From NCBI GenBank assembly GCA_038531745.1, contig JBCBBJ010000005.1, positions 124,001 to 188,000 on the forward strand: a stretch of 64,000 nt of DNA, given 5' to 3'. Each line of letters starts with the position of its first letter. The first letter of the stretch is position 1. A model generated the notes under the pieces. It was given only the letters and a program-made list of their open reading frames with translations, was not told where the DNA came from and did no database searches. The stretch is from CALLPQ01 sp038531745 (GTDB taxonomy: Bacteria; Pseudomonadota; Alphaproteobacteria; Caulobacterales; Parvularculaceae). The position numbers and the translations under genes were made by a program. Shown here one piece after another: positions 53,028 through 61,996 of the stretch.

Positions 53028-54116
53028 ATGCGTAAGACTTCCATGAAAACACGCTCTAGCAAAACATTGGCCCTGGCGGCCTTTGGCACCGCAACCCTGC
53101 TGATCGCCGATGTGGCGGCCGCTCAATCGCTCGGTGGTTTCCCAATCCGTGAGCCCGGTGCGCGCGCCGGTGGTAAAGCGAAAGCCGAAAAGAAAGACGA
53201 GAAAAAAGGCCCGCAACAGATCATCGTCGACGCGAATGGTCCGGGTCCATACAAAAGCATTAATGCGGCCATTGAGGCGGTGGCCGAGGGCGGCGTGGTT
53301 TATGTGATGCACGGCGTTTACAATGAAAGCATCACGCTGAAAAAGTCGATCTTCCTGCAAGGCGATCGTGGCCCCGGCCCCGGCATTCGGATCAATGCCC
53401 CAATGAATGAGCCTTGTCTGTCCTTTCAGCCCAAAAGCCCGGTTTCTCACGCGGTCGTGGCCAACGTAAAATTCTCGGCAAAGATTAATTCAGGCGCTGA
53501 TGCCTGCGTCAACGTCAAGCGCGGGGTTTTCACCCTGAAAGAAAGTGACGTATTGGGCAGCGGTGTGCGCCCAGCCATTAAGATTTCCGGTGGAACGGTA
53601 ACGCTTGAGAAAAACAGGATCGCTGCGGGTTCTGAAGGCGTTTTTGTGGAGCAAAGCCACAGTCTTTCACAAAGCTTCATTATCGACAATCATATCAACC
53701 GCAACAAGATTGGTGTTGATATTGCCTCGGGCAGCTATTCCGATGTGGTGATCGCAGGCAATGAGATTTTTGACAATCTCGATAGCGGTGTGAAATCGTC
53801 CGGCTATGGCGGCGCCAAATTGATCGGCAATAAGATCCGCAATAACAAAGGCGCCGGGGTTGTCTTGGATAAATATTCTAAGCTTAGCCTGATCCGTGCC
53901 AATGATATCATTCAAAATGAAGGCGACGGCGTTGCCATTCCCTTTGGATCAAACTCGATCATTGAAGACAATGATATTGTCGGAAACTCCGGTCTGTCGA
54001 TTTATGTGCGCGACGGGCTGAAGCCGAAAGTGACCAACAACTTTATCGAAAATAATTCTGGTGATCGCAATCGCCGCAAAAAACGGCGGAAAAGAAACCG
54101 CCGCGATTACGATTAA
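53028..54116 (+). CDS. Secreted right-handed beta-helix protein with polybasic tail
   Basis: 362 residues from the ATG at 53028 (GGGGAT upstream). A signal peptide (LALAAFGTATLLIADVAAA) is followed by a Lys/Glu-rich linker and a parallel beta helix: GPYKSINAAIEAV, GVYNESITLKKSIFLQGD, then NosD-like turns (ENRIAAGSEGVFVE, GNEIFDNLDSGVKSSG, GNKIRNNKGAGVVL). No obvious catalytic set is seen. The last ~15 residues are Arg/Lys-rich (NRRKKRRKRNRR) and could bind acidic polymer. It shares an operon with the Sel1 protein and ends at a good terminator. Confidence 0.85.
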   Translation: MRKTSMKTRSSKTLALAAFGTATLLIADVAAAQSLGGFPIREPGARAGGKAKAEKKDEKKGPQQIIVDANGPGPYKSINAAIEAVAEGGVVYVMHGVYNESITLKKSIFLQGDRGPGPGIRINAPMNEPCLSFQPKSPVSHAVVANVKFSAKINSGADACVNVKRGVFTLKESDVLGSGVRPAIKISGGTVTLEKNRIAAGSEGVFVEQSHSLSQSFIIDNHINRNKIGVDIASGSYSDVVIAGNEIFDNLDSGVKSSGYGGAKLIGNKIRNNKGAGVVLDKYSKLSLIRANDIIQNEGDGVAIPFGSNSIIEDNDIVGNSGLSIYVRDGLKPKVTNNFIENNSGDRNRRKKRRKRNRRDYD

Positions 54117-54137
54117 ATATCGCGCCATGGCGTGATT

Positions 54138-54168
54138 ACCCCCCGGTCGAATAGCCGGGGGTTTTTTT
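54138..54168 (+). terminator. Rho-independent terminator after the beta-helix gene
   Basis: Stem CCCCCGG / CCGGGGG with an 8-base loop (TCGAATAG) followed by seven T. It ends the Sel1/beta-helix operon. Confidence 0.85.
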
Positions 54169-54542
54169 GTGGCCCTTCCTGTCACCTGCCGTGCACAGAC
54201 GATGTAGCTAATGGGGTATTTCGTCTGGTGTGGGCTAAGGGCCCATGGCTAGGCCCGATAGGGGGCCAACCTCGCGGTCATCGTTAATCCCCTGTTTTCT
54301 GTGGGATTAGCTTTGAGGGGGCGCCATCGCTTGATTGACGGTGGTAACGGCCTCCTTTCACGAATGTGAATGGACAGGCGCGATCACTGCGGTAAGTATC
54401 GACCAATTATTTATGCTATCCTCCCTTGAAGCGTTGGCGCTTCAATTGACATCGGGACGACGCCTTACGTCTTTGTTTTTACGCATTTTCAGGCGGCGAG
54501 CTGCATATACGTCGCCGGGAAACGCCTTAAAGGAGCCAATCC
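54169..54542. other. 374-base region upstream of the CC0125-like lipoprotein gene
   Basis: No gene seen. A perfect 8-base-pair hairpin (TTGAAGCG, loop TTGG, CGCTTCAA) lies at 54426-54445, directly before a TTGACA hexamer at 54446 that could be a -35 box, though no good -10 follows at normal spacing. Confidence 0.4.
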
Positions 54543-55088
54543 ATGACATTGTCCGTTTTCTCGCCGCGCGCTGCCTGCCACGCTCTGTTGGGGGTATTCG
54601 CCCTGGTCGTTCTTGCCGCCTGTTCCACGGTGACGCCCTATAAGGCTGCCGATGGCGGTCGTTACGGCTTTTCCGAGCAGCAGATTGAGGGCAATAAATT
54701 CCGCATCGTCTTTAGCGGCAATAGCCGCACAGATCTGTCCACGGTGGAGAATTATGTGCTCCTCCGCGCGGCAGAAATCACGCTGGCCAATGGCGACGAC
54801 TACTTCATCACCCTCGACGCCAGTACCGATGTTGACCGCAGCTTTCAGTCCAACGGCACCGTCCTTGGCGGCGGCGGTTTTGGCCGCCCAGGTTTTTTCT
54901 ATGGTGGCTTCGGTGGTTTTGGCGGGGGCTTTGGCAATACGGCAACAACCACGCGTGAACGCCAAGCCTATACCGTCGGCACAATCATTGAGACGTACGA
55001 AGGCACCAAACCTGCCGGTGTTGGTACGGCGTATGATGCGCGGTCTGTTGTAAGCAATATTGGCCCCGCCGTTGCGCGGCCCCAATAG
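54543..55088 (+). CDS. CC0125/CC1285-type lipoprotein
   Basis: 181 residues. Signal peptide with lipobox LAACS, then TPYKAADGGRYGFSEQQIE, FRIVFSGNSRTDLSTVENYVLLRAAEITL and ITLDASTDVD, the usual blocks of this alphaproteobacterial lipoprotein group. A Gly/Phe-rich stretch (FFYGGFGGFGGGFG) interrupts before the end. AGGAG lies upstream. Function unknown; expected on the outer membrane or periplasmic face. Confidence 0.82.
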   Translation: MTLSVFSPRAACHALLGVFALVVLAACSTVTPYKAADGGRYGFSEQQIEGNKFRIVFSGNSRTDLSTVENYVLLRAAEITLANGDDYFITLDASTDVDRSFQSNGTVLGGGGFGRPGFFYGGFGGFGGGFGNTATTTRERQAYTVGTIIETYEGTKPAGVGTAYDARSVVSNIGPAVARPQ

Positions 55089-55251
55089 GGTCACGCGCAA
55101 CGCGCAAACGTCGTTAAGCAAAGCTTGGTGCCCCCCGGGCGATATCTGGGGCCACCTTCAACGGGTACACAAGGCGAGGACAAAGATGCCGGGCCGGCGC
55201 TGCGCTTGCCCGTAAATGTTGCCTCCACGCCCAACCTGCGCGCGCGCGCTC

Positions 55252-56865
55252 TCACCGCCAGATTTTTTTCCCGCTGCCCGGCAAGCCAAGCTCTGACCAT
55301 ATGGCATCAACTTTTTCCACAACCGCATCGCTCATGCGAATTTCCTCGCCCCACTCGCGGTTTGTCTCCGGCTCAATCTTGTCGGTGGCGTCGAGTCCGA
55401 TTTTTGACCCCAAACCGGACACCGGTGACGCAAAGTCCAGATAGTCGATGGGCGTGTCTTCCAAAACGGTCATATCGCGTGCGGGATCCATCTTGGTACT
55501 GATTGCCCACATGACCTCTTTCCAATCGCGGGTGTTGATATGATCATCAACAACGATCACCCACTTTGTATACATAAACTGGCGCAGATAGGACCACGCG
55601 CCTAGCATCACCCGCTTTGCATGGCCAGGATAGGCCTTCTTCATACTGACTACCGCAATCCGGTAGGAGCAGCCCTCCGGCGGCAGCCAAAAGTCTGTAA
55701 TCTCCGGAAACTGTTGCTGGAAAAGCGGGATAAACACCTCATTCAAGGCTTCGCCAAGCACGCTTGGCTCATCGGGCGGGCGGCCCGTAAATGTCGAAAG
55801 ATAAATCGGTTTTTCCCGCATGGTAATCGCGCTCACCGTAAAGACGGGAAATGGCTCCACCGAATTATAATAGCCGGTATGATCGCCATAGGGCCCTTCA
55901 TCCGCATACTCATCAAGGGAAACCGTTCCTTCAAGGACGATTTCCGCTTCCGCAGGTACTTTGATGGGTTGGGTCAGGCATTGCGTCAGCTCTGCTTTCT
56001 TGCCGCGCATCAGGCCAGCAAACTGATATTCCGACAGCGTATCTGGCACCGGGGTGACAGCGGCCAGAATGGTCCCCGGGTCGGCGCCAAGGACAGCGGC
56101 GGCGGGCAAGGGCTCGCGTTTTTCTTTCCCCCAACGGGCATGGTGTTGCGCGCCGCCGCGATGTTTTAGCCAGCGCATAATCAGTTTGTTACGCCCCAGC
56201 TTTTGCATGCGATAGATGCCGAGGTTAAAATCATCCTGTTTGTCCGTAGACGGACCACGCGTCACAATCAAGGGCCAGGTGATCAGGGGTGCGGGCTCCC
56301 CCGGCCAACAGGTTTGGATTGGCAAGGCATCAAGATTGACCTCATCGCCGCGTTGAACAATCGTCTGACAGGGTGCGTTTTTGCGCGCGGCAGGCTTCAT
56401 GGCGAGGACGGTTTTTGCCAGTGGCAACATGCCCAGCGCATCTTTTAATCCGCCGGGCGGTTCGGGCTGGCGCAAAAAGGCCAGCGTCTCCCCCACCTGG
56501 CGTAACACCGCCTTATCCCTGTCATGGCCTGGCGTTTTCTGGGCGGATGTTTGCCCATTGGGTTCCGCCTGGGGGCGCGCGACACCCATGGTCACGCCCA
56601 AGGCAACGCGGCGCACGGTGCCGAATAAATTCACCAGCACCGGGATGGGGGAGATGGTGCCATCCTCGCGCACAGGCTGTTCAAAAATAACCGCCGGCCC
56701 GCCCTCAGCCAAAAGCCGCGTTTGGATCTCGGTCATTTCCAAAACGGTGGAAACGGGCGTTGCGACCCGCACAAGCTCGCCTTGCGCCTCCAGCATGGTC
56801 AAAAATTCGCGCAGGGATTTATAAGCCTTGGTGGCGGGAGGAGCTGCATCGTCAAAGGCGGGCAT
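55252..56865 (-). CDS. ubiD: UbiD-family decarboxylase
   Basis: 537 residues from the ATG at 56865, chosen for GGAAAG nine bases upstream. DEYADEGPYGDHTGYYNSVEP is the prenyl-FMN active-site region with the catalytic Glu; RPPDEPSVLGEALNEVFIPL and the VVDDHINTRDWKEVMWAIST block are typical. UbiD removes the carboxyl from the prenylated hydroxybenzoate in ubiquinone synthesis and needs UbiX, which is not in the window. It converges with the CC0125-like gene. Confidence 0.94.
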   Translation of the reverse strand: MPAFDDAAPPATKAYKSLREFLTMLEAQGELVRVATPVSTVLEMTEIQTRLLAEGGPAVIFEQPVREDGTISPIPVLVNLFGTVRRVALGVTMGVARPQAEPNGQTSAQKTPGHDRDKAVLRQVGETLAFLRQPEPPGGLKDALGMLPLAKTVLAMKPAARKNAPCQTIVQRGDEVNLDALPIQTCWPGEPAPLITWPLIVTRGPSTDKQDDFNLGIYRMQKLGRNKLIMRWLKHRGGAQHHARWGKEKREPLPAAAVLGADPGTILAAVTPVPDTLSEYQFAGLMRGKKAELTQCLTQPIKVPAEAEIVLEGTVSLDEYADEGPYGDHTGYYNSVEPFPVFTVSAITMREKPIYLSTFTGRPPDEPSVLGEALNEVFIPLFQQQFPEITDFWLPPEGCSYRIAVVSMKKAYPGHAKRVMLGAWSYLRQFMYTKWVIVVDDHINTRDWKEVMWAISTKMDPARDMTVLEDTPIDYLDFASPVSGLGSKIGLDATDKIEPETNREWGEEIRMSDAVVEKVDAIWSELGLPGSGKKIWR

Positions 56866-57138
56866 GGTTGGCACTTTCCAATCTGGGCACGGATGTGGGG
56901 TCTTCTACCGCAGAACCAGCAAAACGCCACGCGACCCAGCGGCACGCGAGCGGTTCAATGGTTGCGCTTTTTGAAAAAGACCTATGCGCAAAAAGTGCGC
57001 CTCAATGGTGTCGTTTGGGGTCTTGGTCGATGCCCGCCATGCGTCTCCCCACGCTTTCCTCACAATTTTGACAGATGCTTTACCATTGCCGGTACCGGCC
57101 CTATCTTAGGCCTAAGGGCGGAGAGCGAAACAGAGGCC

Positions 57139-57411
57139 ATGCTGCCAATATTTCACCAGATTGCTGGGGTTTTTCTGATTGTCACGGGGCTTGTGGTGTT
57201 GCCCCTGCCGATCCCGTTGGGCCTGATCATGATTACGTTAGGTTGCGCGCTGCTGGCGCCCTATGTGCCCTATGTCCAGCGCCTGATCCGGGGAATGCGG
57301 CGCAAATGGCCGCAGATGAATGCGCAATTGCTAAAATACCGCCACCGGTTGCCGCCGATCATGCGCAAGACGATCGATAAGACGACGCCAGAAGATATGC
57401 CGGCTGAATAA
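57139..57411 (+). CDS. PGPGW-type small membrane protein
   Basis: 90 residues from the ATG at 57139 (GAGG upstream); the open frame extends further left but that part overlaps ubiD. The helix FLIVTGLVVLPLPIPLGLIM with its proline pair then GCALLAPYVPYVQRLIRGMR fits the PGPGW putative transmembrane family of alphaproteobacteria, usually 80-130 residues. The basic C-terminal half is cytosolic. Function unknown. It converges with lpxL. Confidence 0.7.
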   Translation: MLPIFHQIAGVFLIVTGLVVLPLPIPLGLIMITLGCALLAPYVPYVQRLIRGMRRKWPQMNAQLLKYRHRLPPIMRKTIDKTTPEDMPAE

Positions 57412-57445
57412 GCCAGCGGCACGGTATGGCGTCTTCAACCGCCCT

Positions 57446-58486
57446 TTATGGGTTTACACCTTCGGTAGAGGGCGAGGGTAGATTTTTGCCCCAGCGCCGG
57501 TGCAACCAGAGCCACTGACCGGGGCGCGTTTTAATCTCTTCGCCGAGGGCATCATTAATCTGTGTAGTGACGGTTCGCACATCATCGGCCATGGCCCCGG
57601 TGGGGGTGACCGTCACGGCGTCATGGGCCCGCATGGTAAACCGAACACCCGGATGACGTTCCACCGTGACGGGAACCAACGGCAATCCGTGGTTGAGGGC
57701 GAGGCGCGCCGCCGCCGGCGCCGTGGGGGCCCGGTACCCCATAAAAGGCACCCGCACCCCGGCGGTGAATTTCTGGTCCATCAACAGCGCAAGCGAATAG
57801 CGGTCCTTCAGCGCATCAATAAAAGCGCGCGCCCCCTCGGGGCCTTTTGGGACCTGGCGATGCCGGACGGTTTTGGCGCGCTGCTCAACAATCAACCGGT
57901 CCACCAGCGGATTGTTTGCCGTCCGGTAAATGATCGCACACGGAATATCCACATAATCGCAAGCAATGGACATGACCTCCCAATTGGCAAAATGGCCGGT
58001 CACAAAAATCATCTGTTGGCGGTGCGCCAGATGTACCAGAAAATCGTCGCTCACCACCATGTTGATACGCCCCTCGGCGGCGGGCTCATAGCACAGCAGG
58101 CGTTCGGCTTGATCGCTTGTGATCCGGCCCTCACTCCTCAGACGTTCAAGCCGCGCTGTCATTTCAGGCCTATCCCAGCGGGGGGCAAACCGGTCCAGAT
58201 GGACAAACTCCGCACTGGTGCGGCCAAGATTTTCCCACACGTCGGCGATGGTTGTGTTCACTTGACCGGTCGACCAATGCGGATAAATCAGGCGCAGATT
58301 GTCTTCTCCCCGCCGTGATATGCCGCGCAAAAGAGGTCCCAGAAACCGCAAGCCCTTACCCGCAATCCACGAGGCCGCCGGTAAACCCAATGCCCGGAAA
58401 AGCGCAAACAAAGACCGCGCTGCAGCATATTCCAGCCGGTGGATCACACTTGCCGGACGGTTATTTGGGGGGGGTAAGCGTGCCAT
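57446..58486 (-). CDS. lpxL: Lipid A late acyltransferase (LpxL/HtrB family)
   Basis: 346 residues. One N-terminal amphipathic/membrane segment, EDNLRLIYP, then the catalytic HFANWE (His165 and Glu170, the Hx4D/E motif), and LMDQKFTAGVRVPFMGY. It adds a secondary acyl chain to the Kdo-lipid A precursor. It is the last gene of the run DUF374-waaA-lpxK-lpxL, 39 bases behind lpxK. Which acyl chain it adds cannot be told. Confidence 0.9.
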   Translation of the reverse strand: MARLPPPNNRPASVIHRLEYAAARSLFALFRALGLPAASWIAGKGLRFLGPLLRGISRRGEDNLRLIYPHWSTGQVNTTIADVWENLGRTSAEFVHLDRFAPRWDRPEMTARLERLRSEGRITSDQAERLLCYEPAAEGRINMVVSDDFLVHLAHRQQMIFVTGHFANWEVMSIACDYVDIPCAIIYRTANNPLVDRLIVEQRAKTVRHRQVPKGPEGARAFIDALKDRYSLALLMDQKFTAGVRVPFMGYRAPTAPAAARLALNHGLPLVPVTVERHPGVRFTMRAHDAVTVTPTGAMADDVRTVTTQINDALGEEIKTRPGQWLWLHRRWGKNLPSPSTEGVNP

Positions 58487-58525
58487 GGGTGCGGTATCGG
58501 GGTTAGCGGGCTCGGTTGAGGATGA

Positions 58526-59563
58526 TCATCGCGGTGGTGTATGCGGCCTATCTGGCATCACTGCAAGGCAATGATCAATCAAGCCGTCGCACTCAATGTT
58601 CATGGCCACGGGCATGACCAAAACCTCCGCAGCAAACGCTTCTGGCACCCGCACATGGTCTTTTTGCGTCGTGATCAGGCTGGCGCCGTATCGCTTTGCC
58701 CGGGCGCGCAGGGCCTTAAGGTCCTCCTCATTATACGGATAATGGTCCGGAAAGGCGATAAAATCAGCAAGGGTGATCCCCGCCGCCGTCAGGGTCCGCT
58801 GAAACCGGTCTGGATTGCCAATCCCGCAAAACCCCACCATGGGCGTTTCAAAATTGGTTGTCCCACTCACGGGCGACAGCCATGCCCGCCCAGCTAAATG
58901 ATCTGCCGTCAGGGTACGGACGAGCGACTGATCCGTTGGTGCTGGAAAAGCCTCATCGCCGTCTTCCGTGATAAATACGATAATATCGGCGCGCCTGGCC
59001 GCTTGGGCCACGGGCTCGCGCAGGGGCCCCGCCGGGAAAACCGCCGCCTGCGCAGGTATGGGGACGGGCACAAGCAGGATTGACAGATCCTTGGGCAGGT
59101 TGGGGTTTTGATATCCATCGTCGCTGATCAGACAGCGGGCGCCTTGTCTAGCAGCGAAATGTGCTCCCACCGTGCGGTCACGCGCCAGCCAGACCGGCCC
59201 GTAACGCGCGAGCAACAACGCCTCATCCCCCACCATTTGGGCGGTGTGCTGATCAGCGTCAACACGCAAGGGCCCGGCCAGGGTACCGCCATAGCCCCGT
59301 GTTAAAAAACCAATCTGGTGCTCTGGTCCCAGATGATCGTTTAGGAGGCGATAGAGCGCGATGGCGAAGGGTGTTTTACCCACCCCGCCCAGACTGGCGT
59401 TCCCGATACAGATGATCGTGCAATTTTCAATCGGTTGAGTTTTAGTTCGGCCCAACCGTCCTGTACTGACGGCGTTGTAAAGGGCGCCGAGCGGCCTGAG
59501 CGCCGTGCGCACCATCTGTGCGGCCCACGTTTCTTCGTGCCAGAACCAGGGATCACGCCACAT
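58526..59563 (-). CDS. lpxK: Tetraacyldisaccharide 4'-kinase
   Basis: 345 residues. Walker A CIGNASLGGVGKTPFAIAL (54-64 core), GFLTRGYGGTLAGPLRVD, DEALLLARYGPVWLARDR and CLISDDGYQNPNL carry all expected LpxK blocks. It phosphorylates the 4'-position of the lipid A disaccharide. The gene is eight bases behind waaA. Confidence 0.95.
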   Translation of the reverse strand: MWRDPWFWHEETWAAQMVRTALRPLGALYNAVSTGRLGRTKTQPIENCTIICIGNASLGGVGKTPFAIALYRLLNDHLGPEHQIGFLTRGYGGTLAGPLRVDADQHTAQMVGDEALLLARYGPVWLARDRTVGAHFAARQGARCLISDDGYQNPNLPKDLSILLVPVPIPAQAAVFPAGPLREPVAQAARRADIIVFITEDGDEAFPAPTDQSLVRTLTADHLAGRAWLSPVSGTTNFETPMVGFCGIGNPDRFQRTLTAAGITLADFIAFPDHYPYNEEDLKALRARAKRYGASLITTQKDHVRVPEAFAAEVLVMPVAMNIECDGLIDHCLAVMPDRPHTPPR

Positions 59564-59571
59564 GAGAGGGG

Positions 59572-61089
59572 TCAGTCTTTCGCACGGGGGTCGTCCACGA
59601 GGCCATTCGGACAGGCAAGGCCGATCCCCTCCATCAATTCGCCGGTGATGTCACACAGGATGCGTTCGGCATTTTCAATGGCCGTATTGCGCGCCAATTG
59701 GGCCATGGCCTGGCGGGTTTTTGTATCGCTGATCAGGCGTTTGACCGCCGCCGCAATATCGCGGTCATTGCGCACCAAGGCGGCGGCCCCGGCGCGCCGC
59801 ATATCGCTATAGGTCTCGTTAAAGTTAAAAATATGCGGGCCGTGCAGGATGGAACAGCCAAGCCGGGCCGGCTCCAACGGGTTGTGCCCTCCTTTGGGCG
59901 TTAAGCCGCCGCCCACAAGGGCGATGTCGTTCAGGCGATAGAACAGCCCCAATTCACCCAGGGTATCGGCCAGATAAATATCCGTATCAGGACGGATCGC
60001 GCCCTTGTCTGATCGGCGCACGACGCATAGATTTTCGGCCACCGCGTCCTGTTCTATATTAAGACCGCGTTCTGGGTGGCGCGGCGCGATCATCGTCAGG
60101 ATGCCGGGAAATTCCCTTTGCAGAATTTTATGGGCATCAAAAATCATCGCCTCTTCGGACGGATGGGTGCTAGCCGCCAGCCAAATGGGCCGATCGCCAA
60201 TTTCGCGGCCAAGGCGTTCGGCCTCAGCGGTGTCACCGGGCAAGGGGTCGGCGGCATGTTTGAGATTACCAAACAACATAACGTCGCGCCCGGAAAGCTG
60301 GCGTAACCGTGCCGCATTATCCCGGTCTTGGGCGATAATCAGATCAAAAAAGGAAAGGAGATGGTGGATGGCCGTCGGCCGTTTGCGCCAGCGATCAAAA
60401 GAGGTTGGCGAAACCCGGCCATTAACAATCGCCATCATGGGGATACGCGCCCGCGCCTCGTGGAGGAGGTTCGGCCAGAATTCCGATTCAACAAACAGCG
60501 CCACATTCGGCCGCCAATGGTCCAGGAACTGACGTATAAAGGGTGGGTAATCAACGGGAATAAACTGGTGAAACGCCTGCGCGGGTAACCTGTCGGCCAT
60601 CAGGGAGGCGGATGTTGTGGTGCCGGTTGTCACAAGAAAATGCAGGTCGGGACGCAAATTACCAAGGCGCGCCACTAGTGGCAGAACCGAAAGCGCTTCG
60701 CCAACGCTTGCCCCGTGGATCCAGATCAGATTACCTGCTGGACGCTGCGTTAACGGGGCGCCAAGACGCTCATGCAAGCGGCTCGCATCTTCCTTACCCG
60801 CATCCAATCGCCGGTTCAGGGAGGCGCGGGCAAAGCTGCCGGCAAAACGCGTGGCAAACCGATACGCACTCAGGGTCCAGGGCTCAGCCGGATCAAGAGA
60901 CGAAGGCGTATCGTTATTATCGGACCCAATTCCTGTGTTGTCCGTTGGTTCATCCGTAAGCCCATCATCGGGGTTAGGATCATTGACGCGGCCATAATGG
61001 GCCGCAATCTGCCTGCGCATATGCGCGCGCCGGTTGCCCGGGTCGACTGTGCGCCCATCGGGGGGGGCAGGCGTGGCGGAACGGTCCAT
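59572..61089 (-). CDS. waaA: 3-deoxy-D-manno-octulosonic acid transferase
   Basis: 505 residues, about 70-80 longer than usual because the N-terminal ~70 residues are a polar, Asp/Asn-rich extension (NDPNPDDGLTDEPTDN) before the family start (YRFATRFAGSFARASLNRR). The GT-B core has IWIHGASVGE, VTTGTTTSASLMADRL, FVESEFWPN, IAPRHPERG and the late GGGLTPKGGHNPLEPARLG. It attaches Kdo to lipid A. DUF374 lies five bases upstream in the operon. An internal start is possible. Confidence 0.92.
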   Translation of the reverse strand: MDRSATPAPPDGRTVDPGNRRAHMRRQIAAHYGRVNDPNPDDGLTDEPTDNTGIGSDNNDTPSSLDPAEPWTLSAYRFATRFAGSFARASLNRRLDAGKEDASRLHERLGAPLTQRPAGNLIWIHGASVGEALSVLPLVARLGNLRPDLHFLVTTGTTTSASLMADRLPAQAFHQFIPVDYPPFIRQFLDHWRPNVALFVESEFWPNLLHEARARIPMMAIVNGRVSPTSFDRWRKRPTAIHHLLSFFDLIIAQDRDNAARLRQLSGRDVMLFGNLKHAADPLPGDTAEAERLGREIGDRPIWLAASTHPSEEAMIFDAHKILQREFPGILTMIAPRHPERGLNIEQDAVAENLCVVRRSDKGAIRPDTDIYLADTLGELGLFYRLNDIALVGGGLTPKGGHNPLEPARLGCSILHGPHIFNFNETYSDMRRAGAAALVRNDRDIAAAVKRLISDTKTRQAMAQLARNTAIENAERILCDITGELMEGIGLACPNGLVDDPRAKD

Positions 61090-61094
61090 GGATT

Positions 61095-61829
61095 TTAATC
61101 CGTATGGGTCGGCGCAGCCGGGTTGGCGTTTTGCGGTGCGGGCGCGCCCCCGGTCAAATGATAATCGGCGTGGGCTGTGGCTAAATTTATGGCTTGGGTC
61201 AGCCGGGTGCAGTCTTCGGTTGGGCTAGTGCCCGCCGGTGTTGGCGCAATGGTTAGGGGATCACCAACCCAGGCGACAACCCGCGCAAAGGGTAAGGGCA
61301 ACTGGCCTTTGTCCCAGCTTTCAAGGGTGATCGCCGGTTGTACAGCAAAGCCAATCGGCAAAATGGGCGCTTGCGCTTGCCTGGCCAAACGCACAACACC
61401 CGGCTGCGCCTCAAAGGCTGGCCCGCGCGGGCCATCGGGCGTAATGCCGACAAAATCCCCGGCGCCCAGCCTCTGCAGCATTTGTAAGGCGGCGGGCACG
61501 CCGTTTTTGTTCTTAAAGCGTTTTTTGGGATTGGCCGCAGACCCGCGGATAAAATGCAAGTTCGGTATTTTGACGCCATTAATAATGATGTCGCCGTCGC
61601 GGTGGGTTGAGGTCAGCATATGAAAGGGTGCCGGTGCGTGCGGGGCAAAGACCATCGCCGTGACGAGGCGACCATGCCAGAACGCGATCACATGGCCCGT
61701 GCCGTCGCGCCCTTTTTCGCGCCCTATAATCTGTAGCCGCACCGTATGGCGGACCAGCCACACATAACCTGCAATCAGGCGGGAGAGGAAAAAGCCCCCA
61801 AGGCGGGATTTCACGAGAGATTTGAACAC
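61095..61829 (-). CDS. DUF374 lysophospholipid acyltransferase-family protein
   Basis: 244 residues from a GTG. VIAFWHGRLVTAM holds the HxxxxD/E-like motif in this family's form, then LTSTHRDGDII, FIRGS and GITPDGPRGPAFEAQPG. DUF374 proteins lie with waaA in alphaproteobacteria and act on lipid A or phospholipid acylation, not proven for this one. The C-terminal ~25 residues are Ala/Pro-rich. It opens the lipid A operon and diverges from the MsbA-like exporter. Confidence 0.88.
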   Translation of the reverse strand: MFKSLVKSRLGGFFLSRLIAGYVWLVRHTVRLQIIGREKGRDGTGHVIAFWHGRLVTAMVFAPHAPAPFHMLTSTHRDGDIIINGVKIPNLHFIRGSAANPKKRFKNKNGVPAALQMLQRLGAGDFVGITPDGPRGPAFEAQPGVVRLARQAQAPILPIGFAVQPAITLESWDKGQLPLPFARVVAWVGDPLTIAPTPAGTSPTEDCTRLTQAINLATAHADYHLTGGAPAPQNANPAAPTHTD

Positions 61830-61996
61830 GAAGAGGGCGTGCCTTTTCTGGTGGACAGGTGTTGGCGCCGCGCGCGGGGGCGATTGGGATGAATGGGCAC
61901 GCCCTAATCGTATTTCTTAGCAGACGAACAGGGGTAGTGGAATATCGCCCGTCGATGGATGGCACGGTGCAAGAGAACAGGATAAAGCATCTGGCC

